From: Candidatus Acidiferrales bacterium | GTDB taxonomy: Bacteria > Acidobacteriota > Terriglobia > Acidiferrales > UBA7541 | Length of the DNA stretch: 64,000 nt | Reading direction: 5' to 3' | Assembly: GCA_035934015.1 (NCBI GenBank) | Contig: DASYYH010000020.1 | Coordinates: 62,001 to 126,000, forward strand | Shown here: positions 1-7,783 of the stretch, in pieces | Layout of the letters: each line of letters begins with the position of its first letter | Position numbering within the stretch: the first letter of the stretch is position 1 | Notes under the pieces: model-generated | Seen by the model: the letters and a program-made list of their open reading frames with translations, nothing else | Told to the model about the DNA's origin: nothing | Databases searched by the model: none | Made by a program: the position numbers and the translations under genes

Positions 1-584
1 CGCACTTCCGCCACGGCCACGCCGCCGTGCCTTTTTGCGATGCGCTCGTAGTGCTCCATCATCTCTTCGGGAATCGTTGCAACGATCTTCGCGCGTTCCG
101 CTTCCACGGCTGCGCGTACTTTTTCTGCAGCGACTTTTTCGCTTTCGATTTGCGCCCGCTCGGCGCGCATCTGTTCTTCGATCTGCTTGAACGATTTCTC
201 CGCCGCTTTCACCTGGCGGTCATATTGCTCGCTGGAGACCATTTCTTCCAGCAAACGGTCCTCGGCCTTGGCAATTTCCGCTTCCGCCATTTCGATTTCA
301 TGCTGAAGCGTCTTGTATGCTTCGTTGGTTTTAACCTGAAAGGCCTGGTCTTTGTACTTGCGGACTCTCTCTTTCCACTGCTCCACGTCCAGCTCGTACT
401 TCTTGCGTTCCTTGAGTGCCGTCGTATGCGACTCTTTGTTTTTTTCCAACTCCGCTTTGCCGGCCGCCAGGCGTGCATCCACGCTGCCCAGCCGTTTCGG
501 GAATGTGGCCAGCTGGTCACGGACCGCGTTCAACCGCTTGTCGACGTCCTGAAGTCCCAGGAGTTCCTTGAGGATTGCTCTCAC
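1..584 (-). CDS. C4-type zinc ribbon coiled-coil protein (CT398/DUF164-like), 3' end outside window
   Basis: The minus-strand frame from a GTG at 584 runs open to the window edge, giving about 194 residues of a highly charged alpha-helical protein. It starts with a helical ILKELLGLQDVDKRL segment and continues as long heptad-like Lys/Glu/Ala-rich stretches. The central KTNEAYKTLQHEIE segment is characteristic of the CT398/COG1579 family, which ends in a C4 zinc ribbon. That ribbon would lie beyond base 1 and is not visible. Members are thought to act as nucleic-acid or protein-binding adaptors, but the function is not established. A second GTG sits directly upstream (587), and a stop one codon before that limits the start. 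Confidence is high for the family, low for function. Confidence 0.85.
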   Translation of the reverse strand, partial: MRAILKELLGLQDVDKRLNAVRDQLATFPKRLGSVDARLAAGKAELEKNKESHTTALKERKKYELDVEQWKERVRKYKDQAFQVKTNEAYKTLQHEIEMAEAEIAKAEDRLLEEMVSSEQYDRQVKAAEKSFKQIEEQMRAERAQIESEKVAAEKVRAAVEAERAKIVATIPEEMMEHYERIAKRHGGVAVAEV

Positions 585-641
585 CACGCTTCATCTTAGC
601 ACAGCGGACAGCTTGCACTCGCCGTTACTTCCCGTCTCGCG

Positions 642-935
642 TCAGAGGGTTTTTTCAAGGAACGCAACCGCACGGCCATTCGCGTCCACCGAAAATGTCA
701 CGCGATCCGGCTCAGTCCCTTCCTTACGAAATGTCGCCTGCCTGCGGCGCGCATCATCAGCGTCACGCTCGGACCTCATCAACCAGAAAAGCCCCATCGC
801 GTCCAGTCCGCGATATGTTCCTTCGCACGATTCCGGCTTTGAAGGATCGACGCATCCATCCTCATCCGTCTCGAAAACGGCGCGCTTCCTCGCCTCAGTT
901 TCTTCGTTCGTTTCCTGTGCGTCCTTTTTCCCGCC
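642..935 (-). pseudogene. Remnant of a BAAT / acyl-CoA thioester hydrolase N-terminal domain
   Basis: This 97-codon open stretch is bounded by an upstream in-frame TGA (936-938) and ends at TGA 642-644. It lacks a good start codon at its 5' end; the first ATG is at codon 46. Its translation contains VFETDEDG, then EGTYRGLDAMGLFWLM, then DRVTFSVDANGRAVA. This is the order expected in the N-terminal Ig-like domain of bile-acid-CoA:amino acid N-acyltransferase / acyl-CoA thioesterases. The first part of that domain and the whole alpha/beta-hydrolase domain with its catalytic residues are missing. I read it as a decaying fragment in the gap between two divergent genes. An alternative is a very short expressed orphan domain from the internal ATG, which is less likely. 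Confidence 0.55.
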
Positions 936-952
936 TCAAACGTATCTCGGAT

Positions 953-1558
953 ATGATGGCTGAGGCGGCACTTTCGATGGAGGTGCTCGTGGGTCTCGAA
1001 GCCGAGGTTTCCAGACTTCGACGCGGAGACCTGGATGCGCTCGCGGAACTCGTGACGCGCTACCAGCACCGCCTGTATCGTTATCTGCTGCGCATCGTGC
1101 GCCAGCCTGCCGAAGCCGAAGATCTTTTCCAGCAAACCTGGCTGCGCGTCGCCACGCAAATCCGCCACTTCGATCCACACAGAAGCTTCGAAGCGTGGCT
1201 GTTTACTTTGGCGCGCAATTTGGCCATCGATTATCTCCGGCGCGTGCGTCCCGAAAGCCTCGACGAACGCGAAGAAAAGGATTATTCAACACCGGCTTCG
1301 TTGCGAGTCTCCGATCCCCCGGCGCTCGAAGTCGTGATCGCGCGCGAACGCATGCAGCAGATTGCCGAGGCTATGGACGCTCTGCCTGTGATGTACCGGG
1401 AAGTTCTGGCGCTGCGATTCGAAGAAGAAATGAAGCTCGAGGAAATCGCCGAAGTCTTGAATGCGCCCATCTCGACGGTGAAAAGCCGCCTGCGCCGCGG
1501 TCTTGAGAGCCTCCGTCAAGGGCTCGAAGCACGTTTCCCTGGAGCCGAGTGGCAATGA
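953..1558 (+). CDS. ECF-type RNA polymerase sigma factor
   Basis: A 201-aa sigma-70 family protein of ECF size. Region 2 is visible around residues 24-95: YQHRLYRYLLRIV, then AEDLFQQTWLRV, then FEAWLFTLARNLAIDYLRR. Region 4 is at about 135-190: LPVMYREVLALRF, EEIAEVLNAPISTVKSRLRRG. The linker is short, as usual for ECF factors. The open frame extends far upstream, but the ATG pair at 953/956 is the sensible start because family similarity begins there. It redirects RNA polymerase to a regulon controlled by the next gene, a membrane anti-sigma factor whose ATG overlaps this stop codon. A conserved autoregulated promoter was not identified. Confidence in function is high; the regulon is unknown. 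Confidence 0.93.
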   Translation: MMAEAALSMEVLVGLEAEVSRLRRGDLDALAELVTRYQHRLYRYLLRIVRQPAEAEDLFQQTWLRVATQIRHFDPHRSFEAWLFTLARNLAIDYLRRVRPESLDEREEKDYSTPASLRVSDPPALEVVIARERMQQIAEAMDALPVMYREVLALRFEEEMKLEEIAEVLNAPISTVKSRLRRGLESLRQGLEARFPGAEWQ

Positions 1559-2046
1559 ACGAAGAGAAGAAAATGGTCGAACACGACGAAATTCGCGAGC
1601 TGCTGTCGCTCGCGGCAGCAGGTGGGCTCGACGCAAAGGAAGACCAACGCGTGGCAGCTCATCTGCGCTCCTGTTTGGCTTGCGCTCTGGCGCTCGCTTC
1701 CTGGCAGGCACTTGAGAGCGGGCTTCGCCGCATCGCCACTCCACAAGCACCAGCGGCGCTTGTCGCTCGAACGATCGCGCTTGCGCAAATGCGCTTCGTG
1801 GAAGAATCAGACCGCCGCTCGCAGCGCAAGGTGCTTGCACTGACCATCGTGTTTTCCTGGATTTTTGTAGCGCTCAGTTGGCCGCTGGCTCAACTTCTGG
1901 GCCACGGATGGCTCAGCCTGCTGGGATTTGGCTTCGAGCAGGGCTGGAAGAATTTCGCCGTCTTCACGGCATTTTGCTGGATAGCGGGCGCCGCTGCGGC
2001 GATTCTTCTGGCCATGCGCCGTGACCGCGAAAGGAGACTCGCATGA
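1555..2046 (+). CDS. Zinc-finger (ZAS-type) membrane anti-sigma factor
   Basis: About 163 aa. The N-terminal cytoplasmic domain contains HLRSCLAC, the H-x3-C-x2-C signature of zinc-binding anti-sigma (ZAS) domains, preceded by an EIRELLSLAAAGGL helix. Two hydrophobic segments follow (about residues 88-110 and 125-150), so this is an inner-membrane protein with a short loop between them. The ATG at 1555 overlaps the sigma-factor stop (ATGA), a sign of translational coupling; a GTG at 1549 is an alternative start. It should bind and inhibit the upstream ECF factor until an envelope or redox signal releases it. The pairing and motif make the role secure; the signal is unknown. Confidence 0.9.
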   Translation: MNEEKKMVEHDEIRELLSLAAAGGLDAKEDQRVAAHLRSCLACALALASWQALESGLRRIATPQAPAALVARTIALAQMRFVEESDRRSQRKVLALTIVFSWIFVALSWPLAQLLGHGWLSLLGFGFEQGWKNFAVFTAFCWIAGAAAAILLAMRRDRERRLA

Positions 2047-2522
2047 GCTTCCGCAAAGAACTCTGCGTAATCCCACGCGCCGCATGGATCATCGCAGGCT
2101 TTTTTTATGTGGGAATCGCCACCCTGGCCTGGTTTCTCGTTCCGACCGACCATGGAATGTCGCAGTGGCCCCTGGAGGGACAGCTTGCCTTCATTTTCCT
2201 GATCCCGCTGTTCTTCTTCATTCTGATTCCGCTGTGGGGCTATGTGTATGGCGACGCGAAGCGCCGCGGCATGCGCTACGTGATGTGGACGCTTCTGGCG
2301 ATTTTCGTTACCAACTTTATCGGTGTCATCCTTTATTTTATTCTGCGCGATCCGCTCCCGATCGAATGCCAGAGCTGCCATACCGCGGTTCTCGGGAAAT
2401 TCACGTTTTGCCCCAACTGCGGACAGGCTCTCCGCCCCTGTTGCCCGCAATGCGGCAAGAGCGTCGAGCGCAGCTGGAGCAATTGCGCCCACTGCGGCAC
2501 AAAACTCCCTGGCAAGGCTTGA
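2043..2522 (+). CDS. Membrane protein with C-terminal double zinc ribbon
   Basis: 159 aa. Three hydrophobic segments (roughly residues 12-33, 48-69 and 79-101) are followed by a cytoplasmic tail with four CxxC knuckles: CQSC, CPNC, CPQC and CAHC. This is a DZANK/zinc-ribbon arrangement. Its ATG overlaps the stop of the anti-sigma gene (ATGA), so it is the third gene of a tightly coupled operon and may belong to the same signalling system, for example as a metal- or redox-responsive partner. No enzymatic motif is seen. The function is not known; the operon link is directly visible. Confidence 0.85.
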   Translation: MSFRKELCVIPRAAWIIAGFFYVGIATLAWFLVPTDHGMSQWPLEGQLAFIFLIPLFFFILIPLWGYVYGDAKRRGMRYVMWTLLAIFVTNFIGVILYFILRDPLPIECQSCHTAVLGKFTFCPNCGQALRPCCPQCGKSVERSWSNCAHCGTKLPGKA

Positions 2523-2638
2523 TCGAAATTCTCGAAGCTCCATTTCAAGGGCTTCTGCGAAACCGGCTGGGATTCAATCTCGCGCGCCATTACAATCCCT
2601 TCGCATGAAATCTCGCTGGAATCAATGAGGAGGGGCCG

Positions 2639-2836
2639 ATGCCTTATGTGCAAATCACTTGGGTCTCGGGACGTACGCCCGAGCAAAAACGCAAACTCGC
2701 CGAGCGCATCACTCTGGCGCTGGTCGAGGATGGCCGCGCCAAGCGCGAAAACGTTCACGTCAGTTTTGTGGATGTCCCGCCGACCGATTACGCCGAGGCT
2801 GGCGTGGTCGTCGCCGACCAGAAGCGCATGCCGTAG
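2639..2836 (+). CDS. 4-oxalocrotonate tautomerase-family protein
   Basis: A 65-aa protein of the size of the 4-OT subfamily. The start Met is followed by Pro2, which becomes the catalytic N-terminal proline after Met removal. The MPYVQITW beginning and the following GRTPEQKRKLAERITLAL helix fit the beta-alpha-beta tautomerase fold. A strong AGGAGG ribosome-binding site lies 8-10 bases upstream. It probably acts as a small homo-oligomeric cytoplasmic keto-enol tautomerase; the substrate cannot be inferred. It stands alone, between the sigma operon and an opposite-strand gene. Confidence 0.88.
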   Translation: MPYVQITWVSGRTPEQKRKLAERITLALVEDGRAKRENVHVSFVDVPPTDYAEAGVVVADQKRMP

Positions 2837-2883
2837 GCGCCCGGCGCAAACCATCGTCCAACTTTGCGCCGGGCCTTGGCGTT

Positions 2884-3246
2884 TTAATGCGAGGTCCGCG
2901 CGTCGCGGCGAATCATATACGCGTCGATGAAGAATCCCATTCCGACGGCGAATGGGATGATCCCAAGCACCGCCGCTTCCATCGTGTCGCCTTCCCAGCG
3001 GCCCAGCAGCGCAAACGTCAGCGAAAAGCCGATCGCCGCCGCTACGAGCAGGATTGCCGTCCGCCGCGAAGCCGCGGGTTGCGGCAGATCGGCCTCGAAC
3101 GGCACTTGAATCCCTCGCGCCAGCGCTGCGATTCTTTCATCTGCGCGGAATTTCCGTCCGCGCTGCCACGCCCAGGCCCAAACCATCGCCAGCGGGAACG
3201 CCAGCGCCATCACCACAGCCGCAAGCCCAACGATATTGTCCGACAT
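2884..3246 (-). CDS. Small three-TM membrane protein (DUF6249-like)
   Basis: About 120 aa from ATG 3246, which has a GAGGAGA ribosome-binding site just upstream; the frame is also open for another 10 codons. An N-terminal membrane segment (residues 5-26) is followed by a basic/acidic cytoplasmic part (RGRKFRADERIAALARG) and two more hydrophobic segments (about 60-80 and 90-108). The architecture resembles small acidobacterial membrane proteins of the DUF6249 type. No catalytic motif is visible and the role is unknown. Confidence 0.75.
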   Translation of the reverse strand: MSDNIVGLAAVVMALAFPLAMVWAWAWQRGRKFRADERIAALARGIQVPFEADLPQPAASRRTAILLVAAAIGFSLTFALLGRWEGDTMEAAVLGIIPFAVGMGFFIDAYMIRRDARTSH

Positions 3247-3443
3247 GATTCTTCTCCTCTCCTCGCACAACCGCATTCGTTGCTTTGAACTTCACATTCG
3301 ATCTTCACGAACAATCATAGATACGTTGTTTCTTCGACGAATGTTCCACGTGGAACGGCGAGGGTGTCGATTGCAGCGCGAAAAACGCGAAAATAATTAG
3401 GCGGGTCTGGAATCTGCCGATTCCGTCGGCTAGCCGCGTAAAA

Positions 3444-3824
3444 TCACTGGATTGGTTGCACCTGCATGGTCTGATCGACCTGATAGCTCTGGCATCCCGG
3501 CGCCGCGCCCGCATCGCAGCGCGCCGTCGCCGTAAAGCCTGAATCGCTCGTCTCCACCGAATACGTATAGCCGTCGCGTCCCGATTTCTTCGCTGCCAGC
3601 GCCCCGCTCGAATACAAATCATCCAGCGATGCGTACGCTCCGTGCTGCGCCCAATAAACACGCTCCGCTTGGCCGATAGAAATCAGGTCGCTTTGCACAC
3701 CCACGCTCGAAATCACCTGCGCCGGATTTCCTTTCGAGGCCTGGGGCTGCATGCGCGAAGCAAAATACCAGTAACCAACGACGACGATCGCCGCAGTTAC
3801 CAACAATCCCAGTAGTCCTCGCAT
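3444..3824 (-). CDS. Single-TM, pilin-like exported protein
   Basis: 126 aa with a hydrophobic N-terminal helix (residues 3-21, GLLGLLVTAAIVVVGYWYF). The soluble C-terminal domain contains IGQAERVYWAQHGAYASLDDL and a small Cys pair (CDAGAAPGC). The AERVYWAQHGAYASL pattern is typical of GspG/type IV pilin-like proteins in acidobacteria. No prepilin peptidase site (G followed by F-T-L-x-E) precedes the helix, so it is not a canonical processed pilin. A GGAGG motif lies about 10 bases upstream of ATG 3824. It is probably an envelope-anchored protein of unknown role. Confidence 0.75.
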   Translation of the reverse strand: MRGLLGLLVTAAIVVVGYWYFASRMQPQASKGNPAQVISSVGVQSDLISIGQAERVYWAQHGAYASLDDLYSSGALAAKKSGRDGYTYSVETSDSGFTATARCDAGAAPGCQSYQVDQTMQVQPIQ

Positions 3825-3990
3825 GATTCGCCGCCTCCGCCAGAACTTCGCGCTCTCGGTTCTGCGTTTCCATAATTATCTCCTCTCCGCGCGCCTTCAG
3901 CACTGCTGCGACTGCGCCAGTTTCGCTAAAAGATATCCCTAGCAAAGCCTTCATTCGGGCGGTGTGGTATCATGCCGCCACTTCACGGAT

Positions 3991-5271
3991 ATGAAACGAG
4001 CGTCCCTCTTCATCGCTCTCTTTGGCTTGCTCTCCCTGCCAGTGGGCTCCTCGTTTTCCGCCACGCCGGACAGTTCCTTCGTCCTGCTCACGGTTGCAGG
4101 GCCCATCGACCCGGCCAGCGCTGATTACATCTCCCGCGGCATCTCCGGCGCCGAGTCGCAGCGTGCGGCCGCGGTAATCTTGCAGCTCGACACGCCTGGG
4201 GGCCTCGATACGTCCATGCGCCAAATCGTCCAAGCCGAAATGAACGCGCGCGTTCCCGTTGTAGTTTACGTCGCGCCAAAAGGCGCGCGCGCCGCTTCCG
4301 CCGGCTGTTTTATTGTTCTCGCCGCGGATGTCGCTGCCATGGCCCCTGGGACGAACATCGGCGCGGCTCATCCGATATTTCTCGGCGGAGGCACTGTCTC
4401 CGAAAAAATCCTCAATGACGCTGCGGCCTACGCGCGCTCGATTGCCGCGGCACGTCATCGCAATGTGGACTGGGCCGAAAAAGCCGTGCGCGAAAGCGTT
4501 TCTCTTTCCGACCTCGAAGCGTTGCAGCAACATATCATCGACCTCACCGCCAGCGACTTGCCCGACATGCTTCGCCAGCTCAATGGCCGCACGATCCACA
4601 TGGCAGGCGGCGATATCACACTTTCCCTCGCTGGCGCACAGCAGATTTCTGTTGGTATGAACTGGCGCGAACAGGTTCTCTCGACTCTCTCTGATCCTAC
4701 GATTGCCTACCTTTTATTCCTTCTTGGCGTTCTCGCCATTGTCGTTGAGGTCTTCGCGCCCCACGGTTTCGTCACAGGCTCGCTCGGCGTCGTCGCCGTT
4801 GTGCTCGCGCTGATTGGCCTCGCGAACCTTCCGGTGAATCTCGCTGGCGCGCTGCTTTTGATTTTGGGCATGGTCCTGCTCGGGCTCGAGCTGAAAATCA
4901 CATCCCATGGATTCTTGACTCTCGCTGGACTGGTCGCGTTTATCTTCGGCTCATTCCTGCTGTTGCCGCGCCTGCCCGGCTTCCGCATTTCGATTTGGGC
5001 CATTGCTGTTGTCGCGCTCCTATGGGTCTTGATCCTCGGCCTTGTCGTTCGTCTGGTTCTGAAGGCGCGGCGTGCCCCTGCAATCACCGGCGTTCAGCGC
5101 GTTGTTGGCAGCATCGGCACTGCGAAAACGGAGCTCGCGCCCCGCGGCGTCGTTCTCGTCAACGGCGAAGATTGGGATGCGCGTGCCGATGCGCCGCCCA
5201 TCGCACGTGGCGAGAAAATTGAGGTTGTCGAAATTCGCGGTCTGACTCTGTTGGTCCGCAAGGTGGCTTGA
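3991..5271 (+). CDS. NfeD-family membrane-bound serine protease (ClpP class)
   Basis: 426 aa starting at ATG 3991. A signal peptide (residues 1-23) precedes a ClpP/SDH-type protease domain. The probable nucleophile is Ser103 in the ASAG motif; Lys139 in SEKILNDAAAYARS matches the position of the Ser-Lys dyad lysine of archaeal PH1510. Four to five membrane segments follow (about 238-345) and a C-terminal OB-like NfeD domain (about 350-426). The family cleaves the hydrophobic C-terminus of slipins, and the next gene encodes exactly such a slipin, so the two likely form a membrane-quality or lipid-domain system. The gap between them is about 40 bases, consistent with co-transcription. Confidence 0.92.
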   Translation: MKRASLFIALFGLLSLPVGSSFSATPDSSFVLLTVAGPIDPASADYISRGISGAESQRAAAVILQLDTPGGLDTSMRQIVQAEMNARVPVVVYVAPKGARAASAGCFIVLAADVAAMAPGTNIGAAHPIFLGGGTVSEKILNDAAAYARSIAAARHRNVDWAEKAVRESVSLSDLEALQQHIIDLTASDLPDMLRQLNGRTIHMAGGDITLSLAGAQQISVGMNWREQVLSTLSDPTIAYLLFLLGVLAIVVEVFAPHGFVTGSLGVVAVVLALIGLANLPVNLAGALLLILGMVLLGLELKITSHGFLTLAGLVAFIFGSFLLLPRLPGFRISIWAIAVVALLWVLILGLVVRLVLKARRAPAITGVQRVVGSIGTAKTELAPRGVVLVNGEDWDARADAPPIARGEKIEVVEIRGLTLLVRKVA

Positions 5272-5313
5272 AACCGCGGCGGCGGCGTTTTGATTTCACT
5301 CAAGGAGGCTCGG

Positions 5314-6201
5314 ATGGATACCGGCTGGATCATTTTGATTATCGTTGTCGTCATTCTGCTCGTCGCTCTCAAATTCATCACCGACATGATCAAGATTGTC
5401 CGCGAATACGAGCGTCTCGTCGTTTTCCGCTTTGGCCGCTGCATCGGTCAGAAGGGCCCCGGAATTATCTTCCTCATCCCTATCGTTGACAAAGCCAGCT
5501 GGGTCGACCTTCGCGAGCAGTATCTCGAAGTTCCGCGCCAGACTTGCATCACCAAGGACAACGCCTCCATCTCCATCGATTTCCTTGTCTATTGGAAGGT
5601 CAGCGATCCGGTGCAAAGCGTCGTGCAGGTGCAGGATTTCGGCGGCGCGACGCGCGGCATCGCCATGACCACGCTTCGCGCTGTCGTCGGCGATCTCATC
5701 CTCGACGATGTCCTCGCCAAACGCGAGGACATCAACAACGTTCTACGCGGCAAGCTTGACGAAGTCACCACGCGCTGGGGCGGCAAAATTACCTCCGTCG
5801 AAATCCGCGAAATCGAGCCGCCGAAGGACGTTCAAGACGCAATGACCAAACAGATGAGCGCCGAACGCAGCCGTCGCGCCATGGTCACCGCTGCAGAAGG
5901 CGACCGCCAGGCCAAGATCACTGTCGCCGACGGCGAAAAGCAAGCCGCCATTCTCAAGGCGGAGGGTGACAAGCAATCCGCCATCCTTCGCGCCGAAGGC
6001 TACGCCCTCGCTCTCGAGAAAATTTTCGAAGTCGCCAAAACTCTCGACGCCAATACCATGGGTCTTCAGTATTTCGAAACGCTCAAGAATCTCGGTGCCG
6101 GGCCGGCCACAAAATTCATTTTCCCAATGGAGTTCGCCAGCTTCCTGAAGCCGATTCTGAACATGGCCTCGCAGGCCCCGCCGCCCACGCCGTCAAAATA
6201 A
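5314..6201 (+). CDS. Slipin / stomatin-like SPFH-domain protein
   Basis: 295 aa. The ATG at 5314 is preceded by AAGGAGG, so it is preferred over an upstream in-frame TTG. An N-terminal membrane anchor (residues 5-25) is followed by the SPFH domain (about 30-190: EYERLVVFRFGR, KGPGIIFLIPIVDK, VYWKV). A coiled region rich in Ala/Glu/Lys with repeated AEGDKQ units follows (about 190-250). A hydrophobic C-terminus (FLKPILNM) could be the target of the upstream NfeD protease. Stomatins oligomerise at the inner membrane and organise lipid domains. The gene pair is conserved in bacteria and archaea. Confidence 0.94.
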   Translation: MDTGWIILIIVVVILLVALKFITDMIKIVREYERLVVFRFGRCIGQKGPGIIFLIPIVDKASWVDLREQYLEVPRQTCITKDNASISIDFLVYWKVSDPVQSVVQVQDFGGATRGIAMTTLRAVVGDLILDDVLAKREDINNVLRGKLDEVTTRWGGKITSVEIREIEPPKDVQDAMTKQMSAERSRRAMVTAAEGDRQAKITVADGEKQAAILKAEGDKQSAILRAEGYALALEKIFEVAKTLDANTMGLQYFETLKNLGAGPATKFIFPMEFASFLKPILNMASQAPPPTPSK

Positions 6202-6352
6202 TCTGCGGAAGCTTTTTACTGCGAGGACAATTCCGTGAGCATCCGGCTGCATCTCGTGGCGGAGAATTGACATCAAATCCTGCGGCCCATACGATGGTTT
6301 GCCGCCGAATTCTCTGTCCTGATTTTACGCCGCGGCTGCGAGGGAGATCCTG

Positions 6353-7783
6353 ATGAACCGTACCTGTTTTCAAAAGGCGATTACCAGCTCCGTCCTCTGT
6401 TTCCTGTCGCTCTCGCTTCCCGTCCTCGCGCAAGAGAAAGCAAATCCATCTGGCGCTTCCCGCGGCGCGCAAACTCTGCAGCACGGCCAGCAACTGCCGA
6501 TTCAATTCCACACCCTCTCTAACGGTCTCGAGGTCGTCACGTCCGAGGACACTCACGTCCCTGTCGTCAACGTGCAAGTCTGGTATCACGTCGGCTCCAA
6601 GGACGAGAAATCCGGCCACACCGGCTTTGCCCATCTCTTCGAGCATCTGATGTTCAAAGGCTCCGCGCATGTCGGCCCCGACGAGCATTCCCGCATCATC
6701 GAAGCCATGGGCGGCTTCGATAACGCTTACACCAACGACGACGTCACAGTCTTTTACGAAACCTTCCCCAGCAACTATCTCGAGCGCGTTCTCTGGCTCG
6801 AAGCCGATCGCATGGGCAGCCTTAATGTCGACCAGAAAAATTTCGAATCCGAACGTCAGGTCGTCGAAGAAGAGCATCGCCTGCGCGTTGACAATTCGCC
6901 TTACGGCCGTGTGCAACAAGATTTATACGCCGCCGCGTTCACCGTTCATCCCTACCATCACACAACCATCGGCAGCATGGCCGACCTCGACAAAGCCACG
7001 GTCGAGCAAGTCCGCGCTTTCCACGACATCTACTATCGCCCCAACAACGCCACCCTCGTCATCGTCGGCAATTTCAGACCCGCTGAGGCGCTGGCCTGGG
7101 CGCAGAAATACTTCGGCGGCATTCCCCGCTCGCCCCAGCCGATTCCCCGCGTTGCCGTGAAAGAGCCGCCGCAGACGGATGAGCGCACCGTCACGAAGGA
7201 ATACCCCGGCGTTCCCCTGCCCGCTGTCGTCGAGGGCTACAAAATGCCCGCGAAATTTACGCCGGACTCTTATCCTCTCGATCTTGCTTCCAATATCCTC
7301 GCGGGCGGCGAAAGCAGCCTTCTCTATCGCTCCTTGGTTTATCAACAGCAAATTGCTCTCGAAGCCGAGGGCTTCGGCAACTTCACCGAAGATCCAAATT
7401 TATTCTGGGTCCTGGCGGTCATGAATCCGCCGCACACCGCTGAAGAAGGCGAGAAGGCTCTCGACGCCGTCCTCGCGCAAATCAAGGACCAGCCTGTCTC
7501 TGTCCAGGAATTGCAAAAGGCCAAAAACCAGCAAATTTCCGCATTTATTCTCGGACGCGAAACCGATGAAGAGCGCGCGTCGGCTCTCGGCGAAGCCGCC
7601 GTTCTCGGCAAGAATCCAAATCTCGTCAATAGCGACCTTTCCCGCTACGAAGAGGTTACCGCCGCACAGATCAAAAGCGTCGCCGACGAATACTTCATCC
7701 CCGCGCGCGAAACGGTTCTGTTTTATTTGCCGTTAAAGCAGCCTCAGTCCGGGCAGAGCGGCCCGTCCGGGAGCCAGCAATGA
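6353..7783 (+). CDS. M16 zinc peptidase, catalytic subunit
   Basis: 476 aa with a signal peptide (residues 1-26, ending SLPVLAQ), so it acts in the periplasm. The inverted zinc motif HxxEH is intact: His94-Leu-Phe-Glu97-His98. A VEEEH segment further on supplies the distal zinc-binding Glu region. The second half carries the inactive pseudo-symmetric M16 domain. Its length fits single-subunit bacterial M16B proteases. Its stop overlaps the start of the next M16 gene (ATGA), which lacks the zinc site, so the two probably form a heterodimer in which this one cuts peptides. Confidence in family is very high; the substrate is unknown. Confidence 0.95.
   Translation: MNRTCFQKAITSSVLCFLSLSLPVLAQEKANPSGASRGAQTLQHGQQLPIQFHTLSNGLEVVTSEDTHVPVVNVQVWYHVGSKDEKSGHTGFAHLFEHLMFKGSAHVGPDEHSRIIEAMGGFDNAYTNDDVTVFYETFPSNYLERVLWLEADRMGSLNVDQKNFESERQVVEEEHRLRVDNSPYGRVQQDLYAAAFTVHPYHHTTIGSMADLDKATVEQVRAFHDIYYRPNNATLVIVGNFRPAEALAWAQKYFGGIPRSPQPIPRVAVKEPPQTDERTVTKEYPGVPLPAVVEGYKMPAKFTPDSYPLDLASNILAGGESSLLYRSLVYQQQIALEAEGFGNFTEDPNLFWVLAVMNPPHTAEEGEKALDAVLAQIKDQPVSVQELQKAKNQQISAFILGRETDEERASALGEAAVLGKNPNLVNSDLSRYEEVTAAQIKSVADEYFIPARETVLFYLPLKQPQSGQSGPSGSQQ

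Noticed and set aside
575-952. Upstream extension of the sigma-factor frame
   Set aside because: Translation is low-complexity, while the minus strand holds a recognisable BAAT fragment; family similarity begins at 953.
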